Below, piece after piece: positions 19,601 through 26,442 of a DNA stretch of 64,000 nt (within the stretch, counting starts at the first letter, position 1; each line of letters opens with the position of its first letter). The stretch spans positions 1 to 64,000 of the forward strand of contig JBKBNY010000018.1 of NCBI GenBank assembly GCA_046295175.1, given 5' to 3'. Both the position numbers and the translations under genes were made by a program. This DNA comes from JALOLV01 sp046295175 (GTDB taxonomy: Bacteria; Bacteroidota; Bacteroidia; Cytophagales; Spirosomataceae). The notes below the pieces were generated by a model that was not told the origin of the DNA, ran no database searches, and was given only the letters and a program-made list of their open reading frames with translations.

Positions 19601-19793
19601 CAGCATCTGATATGCCCCCATTGTTTGCTCCTTTGACAATCACACTTACACCGGGTAAGGCTTGTCCTTGGTCATCTGTTACTTTACCTTTGATGTTTTG
19701 TGCAATTGCCCCGATACTAATAGTAAATACAAGTACCAATGGAAGCAGAAACTTTCTTCGGTTGAGTTGAATCCACTGAGTAGAAATAATCAT
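16626..19793 (-). CDS. SusC/RagA family TonB-linked outer membrane protein (pair 2)
   Basis: A 1055-residue outer membrane import channel with signal peptide (about 1-31, IGAIAQ). It has the carboxypeptidase-like domain (GKVTDDQGQALPGVSVIVKG), LNEVVVVGYGVQKK, plug motifs GADGSAIRIRGSNTL, ALIVVDGIPNRAGG and DIESVSVLKDASAAIYGSRA, and the final strand RVLNLGLNVKF. It pairs with the SusD at 14758. An 895-base region separates it from the divergent TetR gene. Confidence 0.95.
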   Translation of the reverse strand: MIISTQWIQLNRRKFLLPLVLVFTISIGAIAQNIKGKVTDDQGQALPGVSVIVKGANNGGISDADGNYSLTADKNATLVFTYIGYTTKEVAIGGRSVIDVSLETDTKSLNEVVVVGYGVQKKETVTGSVVSVKGSELIKSPTVNLSNSIAGRMAGVVAVNRSGEPGADGSAIRIRGSNTLNNGDALIVVDGIPNRAGGLDRINPNDIESVSVLKDASAAIYGSRAANGVILITTKRGKSGKPQVSYSANQGFSQPTVIPKLANAAQYVSMLNDLDIYGLPVSEWAAANAAYKSTGSFTRPNGTIRKAPFSPTDIQKYSDGSDPWLYPNTDWYKATLKPWSPQTQHNLQVSGGTENVKYLASIGYQNQDGYYKNSATAYQQYDIRLNLDAKINKYINLNVGLLGREEARNYPTRSAAAIFRMQMRGKPQQQAYWPNGLPGPDIENGENPVVITTDLSGYDRQKQDYFQTNGALDIQIPWVKGLKFTGTAAIDKRIGSRKLWQIPWTLYQQGSGFEADGTPKLVASKRGPAEPNLNQSYDDQLNILLGGVATYERTFGAHGLTILAGTNRETIEGNNLNAFRRYFISPALDQMFAGGDLERNNGGGGFETARINYFGRVAYNLKEKYLVEFLWRYDGSDRFPKATRYGFFPGVMAGWVMSEESFMKPLSFINFLKLRGSWGQLGNDQVNLPNSSTPATYQYLSTYGFRSYILGDAEQKTLFETRLPNENITWEVASNSNIGLEGQLFNSRISFEFDYFYNKRSKILWFKNASVPQSTGITLPAQNIGEVSNRGFDFNIGYRGQSGDFKYNISVNGGYAKNRIDFWDEAPGAPEWQRTTGRPMNTFMAYIYDGVFKDQAAIDARGIDYSAIVKELRPGDMKYKDYNGDGKITPDDMVRTDNTTLPLFQGGINLGGQYKNFDLTVLIQGAAGAKQYVSAGEMGNIGNYLLDIYENRWTIDNPSDVHPRIANRSDQYYSNNNTYWLRSSDYVRLKNFELGYTIPETLGKKIGFSSMRIYASGVNLFTVDKLKVFDPETASTTGQYYPQSRVLNLGLNVKF

Positions 19794-20254
19794 AGTTTTT
19801 AGAATAGAAATAGTTTAGATAAAATGTTAGATTTTGACACTTTATTGGTCATGAGCTTGAATCTGGATATTGATTGATAAATAGGCGTGCCGCTGTTCTA
19901 AATGTATTGATAATCAACATTTTACTGGCAAAACTCTTAATATCGAACCGTATCTGTTTAAACCCTACGCAATACTGAACACACCGACGTACAAGACAAT
20001 ATAATAACAGCATACGATTATCAATTTTGATTTTCCAAAACTGATAACATGAACAAACTTTTAATGACTGACTTTCTGGTTTTAATAGGGCGACTTTTAC
20101 AAACTTTAGTGCGAAGTAAAAGTTATTTCGATTCAGCTAAATTTGACAAGTGGAGTGCAATGTTATGAAGAAATAATACAAAAAAATCTTTTAATTTTTA
20201 CACAGATAGGTGAAATATTAATAGGATGTATCGAAATCTCCCTCTAAACGGTAC

Positions 20255-20268
20255 TGCAAACATTTGCA
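20255..20268. promoter_or_regulatory. LacI-type operator-like palindrome, copy 2
   Basis: TGCAAACATTTGCA with the same right flank (CACAA or CACAAGATA) as the copy at 14101. It lies about 460 bases upstream of SusC pair 2 and about 420 bases upstream of the divergent TetR gene. Confidence 0.5.
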
Positions 20269-20640
20269 CAAGATACTGCTGGAACCACTTTATAGATTCA
20301 AAGATTTGGGTAAAGATGAAACTTTACGACTAAGTGAGCTTTATTCATTGAGTAATAGGTTTTATGAGATGGTTTATGTTTTAGGTTGAATAAATTATCT
20401 ACAATTTTATAAAAGAATAGTTCAAAAAACAACCTCTAAATTTCCCTTTTTTGACCATTTTTTGATAATTCGATGAATAAATAGTACTTTTCACCTATTT
20501 GGCAGTATTTTCGGGTGTCGCCAATTTTCTATTGCAGAAATTAGTATTGATATTGGATAAAATAATACTATCAAGATTTGCTAAGTCTGACTGTAAATTA
20601 ACACCCAAAAAACACTTCCATAAATTTTTGAGAAAATTAT

Positions 20641-20671
20641 TTTGAAATTCATTTTTTTATAAACAATTTTG
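20641..20671 (+). promoter_or_regulatory. Promoter of the TetR gene
   Basis: TTTG (20641-20644), a 19-base spacer and CAATTTTG (20664-20671) fit TTTG-N19-TAnnTTTG with one deviation (C for the first T). Transcription would begin near 20678, giving a leader of only about 11 bases. Confidence 0.5.
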
Positions 20672-20685
20672 TCGAATAAAATCTC
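20663..20685 (+). promoter_or_regulatory. Putative TetR operator, site 1 (autoregulation)
   Basis: The block AAACAATTTTGTCGAATAAA starts exactly 28 bases before the ATG. The almost identical AAACAATTTTGTTGAACAAA lies at the same distance before the next gene's ATG. Here the palindrome is poor; the copy at 21363 is much better. It overlaps the promoter, which suits repression. Confidence 0.5.
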
Positions 20686-20688
20686 AGT

Positions 20689-21303
20689 ATGCCCAAAATC
20701 GACCACGATACTAAAGAGAAAATACTCGCTGCTGCCGAAAAAGTTTTTCATAGAAACGGATTTAAAGGAACTCGTACAACCGAAATTGCCTTAGAGGCTG
20801 GCATTAGCCGCACGATGTTGCACTATTATTACAGCACCAAAGAGGAGTTATTTCAGGAAGTGATGAATAAAACTTTGGGAATCATCTTCCCGCATTTGGC
20901 TCGCTTGATGGAGCAAAATTTGGATTTGGTTCAGTTGATTTCATTGATGATAGATACACTCTGCGATTTGTTTGAAACCAAGCCAACTTTACCAAGTTTT
21001 ATTGTCAATGTCATCAACGAGTCGCCTGAGATAGTCAATATGCTTGCCGCAAGCTCAGAAGATGATTTTCCACATCGATTAGAAGCCTTATTGAATGCCG
21101 AAAGACAAAAAGGAAATGCTATAAACAAAGATATTACAGGAGAAGATTTGATGATGAATATTTATTCGTTGTGCGGAACACCCTACTTAGGATATTCTTA
21201 CATAAAAACCAAAGAAAACCGAACCGACGAGCAAATGATGGAATTGATGCGACAACGCAGACAAAAAATCAAGAATCTGATGCTCAAAAGCCTATTGAAG
21301 TAA
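20689..21303 (+). CDS. TetR/AcrR family transcriptional regulator
   Basis: A 204-residue one-component regulator. The N-terminal helix-turn-helix (residues 7-53) reads KEKILAAAEKVFHRNGFKG, then TRTTEIALEAGISRTMLHYY, then YSTKEELFQEVM, the typical TetR layout. The C-terminal two thirds form the helical ligand-binding and dimer domain (about 60-200). It stands directly upstream of, and in line with, the PhlG-like and FAD oxidase genes. Both its own leader and theirs carry the same sequence block, so it probably represses itself and that operon until a ligand (perhaps the enzyme substrate) binds. Confidence 0.92.
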   Translation: MPKIDHDTKEKILAAAEKVFHRNGFKGTRTTEIALEAGISRTMLHYYYSTKEELFQEVMNKTLGIIFPHLARLMEQNLDLVQLISLMIDTLCDLFETKPTLPSFIVNVINESPEIVNMLAASSEDDFPHRLEALLNAERQKGNAINKDITGEDLMMNIYSLCGTPYLGYSYIKTKENRTDEQMMELMRQRRQKIKNLMLKSLLK

Positions 21304-21323
21304 AAAACTATTAATCAATACTT

Positions 21324-21350
21324 ATATGGCCAATTTGGTCATATTTTTTT
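21324..21350 (+). terminator. Terminator or attenuating hairpin after the TetR gene
   Basis: Arms ATATGGCCAA and TTGGTCATAT (one G-T pair) with a one-base loop, followed by six further T. It starts 20 bases after the stop codon. The stem is also palindromic DNA, so a binding site is an alternative. Confidence 0.55.
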
Positions 21351-21362
21351 AAAATATATTAA

Positions 21363-21385
21363 ACAATTTTGTTGAACAAATTTGT
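21363..21385 (+). promoter_or_regulatory. Putative TetR operator, site 2
   Basis: Arms ACAATTTTGTT and AACAAATTTGT around a central G match in 10 of 11 positions. The 23-base palindrome ends three bases before the ATG at 21389. It shares AAACAATTTTGT with the site in front of the TetR gene at the same distance from the start codon. Confidence 0.6.
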
Positions 21386-21388
21386 AAA

Positions 21389-22189
21389 ATGAAAAATCAA
21401 AGAAAATACATCGGTTATCAAGAGCAAGATTGGTCGTTGCCGCACGCACAATTTTTCAATGAAATCATTAGACCAATTCCTGAATTGGTTGAAAACGCTA
21501 TCAAAAAACCAGCAAAACAAGGGCTTTGGTTCGAAAACGTGCGACATTTGAATAACGCAGGATACCACGATTTGGAGAACGGCTATGTAATAAGCTCTGA
21601 TGGCTCGCTTCATGTGGCAGTACTTACGCCCATGCCAAACGTCAGCCCCGAGATGTGGGATTGGTGGTTTGGCTGGCATAGCTGCGAAGACAGTCGCTAC
21701 AAATTGTGGCATCCGAAAGCACATCAATATGCCGTTTGGGCAGATGGACGTGATGAAGTAGCGTACATCAATCGAACTTCCAACATTGAAGAATACATCG
21801 GTAAAAAACTCGAAAAAGCGGCTATTCAATTCAAATCTCCCCTCGAATTTGGCTTTTCGGAGGCTGAAATTGCCGATAAATCGAAGGTCGTTTATGTCTG
21901 TGCCAGAATTGGATATGTCAATTATCCACTCGATTTTGGCTGGTTAGTGCATCAAATCCGAACAACCGAAGAAAGTACCGAAATGCGTTCAAGGTTTTGG
22001 ATGGGTGGCAAGTTTATAGCCATCCGTTCTGAAAATTTTCTTGCGAAAATAATCTCAAAAGTCCTACAAAAACTTGTCAAACTTCCCGAACAACAAGCCA
22101 AAGATTTGATGACGCATTGCTCTGAAGAAATGAATCATTTGGCGGCAATTCTCCCCGATTTGTACAATGAATTTAACCAAAACAACTAA
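21389..22189 (+). CDS. PhlG-like (2,4-diacetylphloroglucinol hydrolase family) zinc hydrolase
   Basis: A 266-residue soluble protein with no signal peptide. It resembles the DAPG hydrolase (PhlG) family, zinc enzymes with a Bet v 1-like fold that cut a C-C bond to release an acyl group from acylphloroglucinols. Visible family features are SPEMWDWWFGWHS (86-98), YKLWHPKAH (104-112) and a C-terminal HxxxE (H243, E247) in LMTHCSEEMNHL, expected to bind zinc together with a His/Glu from the central region. The stop and the next start overlap (TAATG), so it is translated with the FAD oxidase. A TetR gene and shared operator precede it. The true substrate may be another acylated phenol or a polyketide. 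Confidence 0.75.
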   Translation: MKNQRKYIGYQEQDWSLPHAQFFNEIIRPIPELVENAIKKPAKQGLWFENVRHLNNAGYHDLENGYVISSDGSLHVAVLTPMPNVSPEMWDWWFGWHSCEDSRYKLWHPKAHQYAVWADGRDEVAYINRTSNIEEYIGKKLEKAAIQFKSPLEFGFSEAEIADKSKVVYVCARIGYVNYPLDFGWLVHQIRTTEESTEMRSRFWMGGKFIAIRSENFLAKIISKVLQKLVKLPEQQAKDLMTHCSEEMNHLAAILPDLYNEFNQNN

Positions 22190-23574
22190 TGCTTAAAACG
22201 ATGGAAAGCCTAAAAATATCTGTAAATGTAATCATGCGAGGCGAAAAAGGCTTCGATGAAATAGTAATGGGAACACTTTTTAATAAAATTGACCCAAAAC
22301 AACGCCCTTCGATGGTCGTGATTCCGAACGATATTCACGATGTAATCAATACGGTTCGCTACGCAAAATCGGTGGGTAAAAGAATTACAATCAGCTCTGG
22401 TGGACATAGTTTTAGTGCAAATTTCATCAGAGAAGGTGCGATTTTGATTCTGATGAAAAACTTCAATCAATATTCCGTAAACAAAGATGCTATGACCGCC
22501 GAGGCTGGGCCAGGTGTGGGTGGAAGTGTTTTGATGAAAGCACTTTATAAAGAGAATTTGTTCTTTCCTGCGGGACATTGCAAGGGTGTTTGCATTGGTG
22601 GCTACTTGCTTCAAGGTGGCTACGGTTGGAATGGTCGTAAATTGGGCATTGCTTGCCAAAGCGTTTTGGCAATGGACATCATCACGGCCGATGGCGAGTT
22701 GGTTCACGCCAGTCCGACCCAAAATGCTGATTTGTTTTGGGCGGCTCGTGGTTCGGGGCCAGGTTTCTTCGGCATCGTCATCAAATTCTACCTCAAAATC
22801 TATCCTTTGCCCAAATACCGAGCTATCATGGCTCATGATTTCAGCATCAAACACCTCGAAGATGTCTATCGTTGGGCGTATGATGCAGGCTCTTCGATTC
22901 CGAAAGCCATTGAATTTCAGATGATTATGAGCCAAAAGATGCTCAACATTTTAGGGCCGGGAATTGAGGCATTTGCACCGATTTTTGCCGATACCGAAGA
23001 TGAATTTGAAGAAGCGAAGGCTTTTATGCACAACAGTCCGATAAAGAAAAAGGCAATTATTGCCACGCCTGCCTTCAACTCTGGGATTGAATTGCTTTAC
23101 AAAGGCACGATGTCGCACTACCCCGAAGACCACCATTGGGGCGTAGATAATATGTGGACACACGCTTCGATTGATGATTTGTTGCCGCATATCAAGCAAA
23201 TTGCCGAAACTTTACCACCTGCACCCTCGCATTTTTTATGGCTGAATTGGCACCCCGGTAATCTGAATACAGACATGGCTTATAGTAAAGAAGATAATAT
23301 TTATATGGCTTTGTATAGCTGCTGGAAAGATGCCCAAGACACCGAAAAATACAATAATTGGGCTTTTGATACGATGCAAAAAATGGAGCATCTGGCGGTC
23401 GGCATTCAGTTGGCTGATGAAGGTTTGCACCGACGTACGGCTGCTTTTATGAGTGATGAAAACCTACTAAAAGTACAAGAAATCAGAGCCAAAAGAGACC
23501 CCGATGGGCTGTTTTATGAATGGCACAGCAAGCCTGTTTTCAATGAGCAAATGAGAGAATTAGTGAATGATTGA
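22189..23574 (+). CDS. BBE-type FAD-linked oxidase
   Basis: A 461-residue oxidase of the berberine-bridge-enzyme / glucooligosaccharide-oxidase group. The PCMH FAD-binding domain (about 35-210) has SSGGHSFSAN with His73 and AGHCKGVCIGG with Cys131, the two positions that carry FAD covalently in this family. The usual CPxVGxGGH text is altered to CKGVCIGGYL. A substrate domain follows, and the C-terminal BBE segment is degenerate (KRDPDGLFYEWHS instead of the NYxRL...DPxNxF pattern). No signal peptide, unlike many secreted members. An ATG at 22201 is a possible alternative start. It overlaps the PhlG-like gene by one base and probably acts on the same compound or its product. Confidence 0.85.
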   Translation: MLKTMESLKISVNVIMRGEKGFDEIVMGTLFNKIDPKQRPSMVVIPNDIHDVINTVRYAKSVGKRITISSGGHSFSANFIREGAILILMKNFNQYSVNKDAMTAEAGPGVGGSVLMKALYKENLFFPAGHCKGVCIGGYLLQGGYGWNGRKLGIACQSVLAMDIITADGELVHASPTQNADLFWAARGSGPGFFGIVIKFYLKIYPLPKYRAIMAHDFSIKHLEDVYRWAYDAGSSIPKAIEFQMIMSQKMLNILGPGIEAFAPIFADTEDEFEEAKAFMHNSPIKKKAIIATPAFNSGIELLYKGTMSHYPEDHHWGVDNMWTHASIDDLLPHIKQIAETLPPAPSHFLWLNWHPGNLNTDMAYSKEDNIYMALYSCWKDAQDTEKYNNWAFDTMQKMEHLAVGIQLADEGLHRRTAAFMSDENLLKVQEIRAKRDPDGLFYEWHSKPVFNEQMRELVND

Positions 23575-23663
23575 ATAAATTGATTCGCTCACAAAATCCT
23601 ATCAATCAATGAATTATGCAAAACACTGAATTTATTTTATTCTTCAAAATCAGTCATTTCAAA

Positions 23664-24875
23664 ATGAAAACTTTAGCGAAAATAGCCATTTTTTTACATT
23701 TGGTTTTAATAGTAAATATTGCTCAAGCCCAAAGCGTGCTGATAACTCCTTCAAAATCAAGCGTTTCCGACAGTTTGGTTGTAAAAAACAATGTCGGGAT
23801 TGGGATAGCATCAATCAATGACCTTGATAACCGCTTAGAAGTTAGAGCCAATATGCACGCCGGTTTTTATATTCATAATTGGAATTTAGACGGCGGAAAT
23901 ATCGTAACGGGCAGATTTTATTCACCAACGGGCAAATTTCCGCAGTTAAGATTTGAGAGCGAAGGCAATGGTTTTTTTGATACTGGAATGATTGAAAACA
24001 AAGGTTTTGGTATCGAATTGAATGATGAACCAAAACTCTGGATTTCGACCGATAATAAAGTTACAATAAAAAATAGGCTGGTTTTTGAAGATGCTGGTCG
24101 CTCGATTTTTATTGGTGAAGATGCAGGGAAAAACGATGATTTGACCGACAATAATAATGTTTACTTAGGTCATTGGGCAGGTAATGCCAATGTCGAAGGC
24201 GAAAACAATGTGGCTATCGGAACAGAGGCATTTGCAGGGGCATTGGGGGCTTATAATTTTGCTTTGGGGGCTCATGCTCTACAAAATAATGTCAACGGAA
24301 ACGATAATATTGCCATCGGGAATTTTGCTGGCTATGCCTCAGATGGTAACAATAATATTTTGATAGGTTCTGGGGCTGGTGAGTCGCTTATAGGTACACG
24401 AAATATCATTATTGGTAGAGAACTCGGCACAAATAAAACGTTCGATAACACGCTTTGGGTCGATGTTGAAAACACCGAAACACCACTCATTCACGGAGAT
24501 TTCTCAGAAAATTCTCTAAAAATAAACGGAAAGTTTTTTACTACTAATTCGGTTGGGGTTAAAACTAATTTGCCAAAATCTACCTTAGACGTAAACGGCT
24601 CAATGGCCTTGAAAGTAAAGTCGGGTTTAGAGAGTGGCACAACTGACCCCGATGATTCGGCAGGAATTTGGATTTATACTACTGCTTTTGGTTCTGTAAC
24701 TCTACCTCCTGCATCTTCTTGTCCGAATCGAATTTATACGATTGTCAATAAAACTACTTCTACCCTAACAATAAGCGATTTTAAAGACTTGACGAATACA
24801 ATTCAGACAACTATTTTTTCGGCAAAATCTATCGAAATTATAAGTGATGGTAGTGAATGGCAACAAATTAGATAA
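23664..24875 (+). CDS. Secreted repeat protein with YadA-head-like beta-roll
   Basis: About 403 residues from the ATG at 23664, chosen because a clean signal peptide (MKTLAKIAIFLHLVLI, cleaved after AQA) begins there; the ATG at 23616 would add 16 residues ahead of it. Residues about 150-260 contain repeats of the form NNxxIGxxAG: NVYLGHWAGNA, NVAIGTEAFAG, NIAIGNFAGYA, NILIGSGAG and NIIIGREL. Such repeats are typical of trimeric autotransporter heads and of Bacteroidota cell-surface or tail-fibre-like proteins. The C-terminus (ISDGSEWQQI) matches the end of such fibre-type proteins. No membrane anchor or sorting domain is seen. Probably a surface or secreted structural protein. Confidence 0.7.
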   Translation: MKTLAKIAIFLHLVLIVNIAQAQSVLITPSKSSVSDSLVVKNNVGIGIASINDLDNRLEVRANMHAGFYIHNWNLDGGNIVTGRFYSPTGKFPQLRFESEGNGFFDTGMIENKGFGIELNDEPKLWISTDNKVTIKNRLVFEDAGRSIFIGEDAGKNDDLTDNNNVYLGHWAGNANVEGENNVAIGTEAFAGALGAYNFALGAHALQNNVNGNDNIAIGNFAGYASDGNNNILIGSGAGESLIGTRNIIIGRELGTNKTFDNTLWVDVENTETPLIHGDFSENSLKINGKFFTTNSVGVKTNLPKSTLDVNGSMALKVKSGLESGTTDPDDSAGIWIYTTAFGSVTLPPASSCPNRIYTIVNKTTSTLTISDFKDLTNTIQTTIFSAKSIEIISDGSEWQQIR

Positions 24876-24897
24876 TCAATATTTTCTTTCTTAGAAC

Positions 24898-25011
24898 ATG
24901 CTTCGAAAAAGGTTGAATGAGGCAGAAAAACAAATACAGCAAGAACAAATTAAGCAGATTGCAGCTCGATTATCGGATTTAGAGAAAGCAGTTAATCAGT
25001 CGGTTAAATAA
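24898..25011 (+). CDS. Small coiled-coil ORF, possible 3' remnant
   Basis: A 37-codon frame, MLRKRLNEAEKQI followed by QQEQIKQIAARLSDLEKAV, strongly charged and with heptad spacing typical of a coiled coil. In Bacteroidota proteins with beta-roll repeats the chain often ends in such a helix after a chaperone domain. So it may be the detached tail of a longer gene of the type just upstream, or a real short peptide. It starts 22 bases after the previous stop. Confidence 0.35.
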   Translation: MLRKRLNEAEKQIQQEQIKQIAARLSDLEKAVNQSVK

Positions 25012-25022
25012 ACCTATGAAGG

Positions 25023-25047
25023 CGAACGGGTTGAAAAACCCGTTCTA
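25023..25047. repeat. Hairpin repeat GAACGGGTT, copy 1
   Basis: GAACGGGTT and AACCCGTTC form a perfect 9-bp stem around five to six bases, followed by TAC. A relative with a compensating base change (GAACGAGTT / AACTCGTTC) occurs at 32886. It lies between the convergent coiled-coil ORF and the helicase gene and has no T-tract. Confidence 0.6.
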
Positions 25048-25051
25048 CGAT

Positions 25052-26290
25052 TTATGCAGGATTAGAAGGTTTTTTCTTGTTGAAAAACCTTTTTTTCTTG
25101 TTCGGACTCGAATTTTTGAATGGCTTATGTGTCTTCTGAATTTTGTATTCGGGAGCTTTACCAAGACCAAGCGATTCGGTAATGTTCTGCTTTTCTACTT
25201 CACGTTCGAGTAGCCGTTCGATGCTCGCTATTTTTCGTTGGTCTTTTTCGTTGATAAACGTCATCGAAGTTCCCGTTGTTTCGGCACGAGCCGTGCGGCC
25301 AATTCGGTGGATATAATCTTCGGCATCACGAGGTACATCGAAATTTATCACCAAATTTAGATTATTGATGTCGATTCCTCTCGAAAGCACGTCGGTTGCT
25401 ACCAAAATCTTGTATTGCTTATTTTTAAATCCTCGAAGAGCCTCTTCTCGTTCTTCTTGCGAATTATCCGACGAAACCCCCTTTGCTTCGAGATTAACTT
25501 TTTTCAATGCCCTGATTATTTTATCAATCATAGATTTCTGCGAAGAGAAAATAATGGTCGATTGCGAATCAGTATTTTGCATCAAGTGAATCAAAAGCGG
25601 AAGTTTCTGTTCATCCGAAGCCAAATAAAATTGTTGGTCAATCCCAACGGCGGGTTTCGATACCGCCAAACTGATTTCTTCGGGGTCTTTCAGAATTTTA
25701 TTGGCAAAATCTCGAATTTTTTTAGGCATTGTAGCCGAAAACATCAGGTTTTGGCGTTCGGCTGGTAGGTGCTTTATTACAAACAAAATATCGCTCGAAA
25801 AACCCATATCGAGCATTTTATCTGCCTCATCCAGAACCAAACATTTGAGTCCATCAAACGAGATTTGACCAGAATTGATATGAGCCATCAATCTCCCAGG
25901 AGTGGCAATAATTATATCGGCACCACGCACAAGAGCTTTGCGTTGTTGGTCCCATTCTTCGCCCGAACCACCGCCATAAATAGCGATACTCGTGGCATTG
26001 ATAAAATAACTAAAACCTTCGATTTGCTCGTCGATTTGCTTGGCAAGTTCGCGGGTTGGCACCAAAATCAATGCCGAAGTGCGGTTATTAGTTCCTCGAC
26101 AGATTTGGTCGAGCAATGGTATCAAATAAGCGGCTGTTTTGCCAGTACCAGTCTGGGCCGATGCAATCAAGTCTTTGCCAGAGAGAATTATCGGTATGGC
26201 TTGTTCTTGAATAGGGGTTGTTTGGGTATAATTCATGGCATCTACTCCGTTGAGTAGGCTTTCATGAAGATTTAATTCGTTGAAATACAA
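25052..26290 (-). CDS. DEAD-box ATP-dependent RNA helicase (RhlE-like)
   Basis: A 412-residue RNA helicase for RNA unwinding in ribosome assembly or decay. All motifs are in order: Q motif (YTQTTPIQEQAIP), I (AQTGTGKT), Ia (PTRELAKQ), Ib (ATPGRL), II (VLDEADKML), III (SAT), IV/V (VATDVLSRGIDI) and VI (YIHRIGRTAR). The tail is basic (HKPFKNSSPNKKKRFFNKKK), as in RhlE/cold-shock helicases, and helps RNA binding. On the minus strand TATATTTG at 26339-26332 is a likely -7 promoter element about 45 bases upstream of the start. Confidence 0.94.
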   Translation of the reverse strand: MYFNELNLHESLLNGVDAMNYTQTTPIQEQAIPIILSGKDLIASAQTGTGKTAAYLIPLLDQICRGTNNRTSALILVPTRELAKQIDEQIEGFSYFINATSIAIYGGGSGEEWDQQRKALVRGADIIIATPGRLMAHINSGQISFDGLKCLVLDEADKMLDMGFSSDILFVIKHLPAERQNLMFSATMPKKIRDFANKILKDPEEISLAVSKPAVGIDQQFYLASDEQKLPLLIHLMQNTDSQSTIIFSSQKSMIDKIIRALKKVNLEAKGVSSDNSQEEREEALRGFKNKQYKILVATDVLSRGIDINNLNLVINFDVPRDAEDYIHRIGRTARAETTGTSMTFINEKDQRKIASIERLLEREVEKQNITESLGLGKAPEYKIQKTHKPFKNSSPNKKKRFFNKKKPSNPA

Positions 26291-26400
26291 GTGATTCTAA
26301 TTAATATTTACTGAAAACAATACGTTTTAGACAAATATACCATTAATTATGCCAACAAAGAAGTAAAAGGCATTAAAACCGTTGTTGGACTCAGAAAAAT

Positions 26401-26435
26401 CCCCCTGATGGTGGCATTTTGACACAATCAGGGGG
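26401..26435 (-). terminator. Terminator of the Tex-oxidoreductase unit
   Basis: Arms CCCCCTGAT and ATCAGGGGG, perfect, followed in the minus direction by ATTTTT. It starts 7 bases after the stop codon of the gene at 26443. Confidence 0.8.
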
Positions 26436-26442
26436 TATATTT

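Larger units (their letters stand above)
19794..20688. promoter_or_regulatory. 895-base control region between SusC pair 2 and the TetR gene
   Basis: No gene is visible. It contains the second copy of the LacI-like palindrome (20255-20268) and A/T-rich blocks that recall those upstream of SusC pair 1, such as a run of T followed by TTTTGATA and GATAAAT-type words near 14330 and 20450. At its right end it holds the TetR promoter. The promoter of SusC itself cannot be fixed by eye. Confidence 0.45.

Noticed and set aside
22210..22935. 241-codon minus-strand frame inside the FAD oxidase gene
   Set aside because: Antisense to the FAD-binding domain; no similarity to anything known to me.
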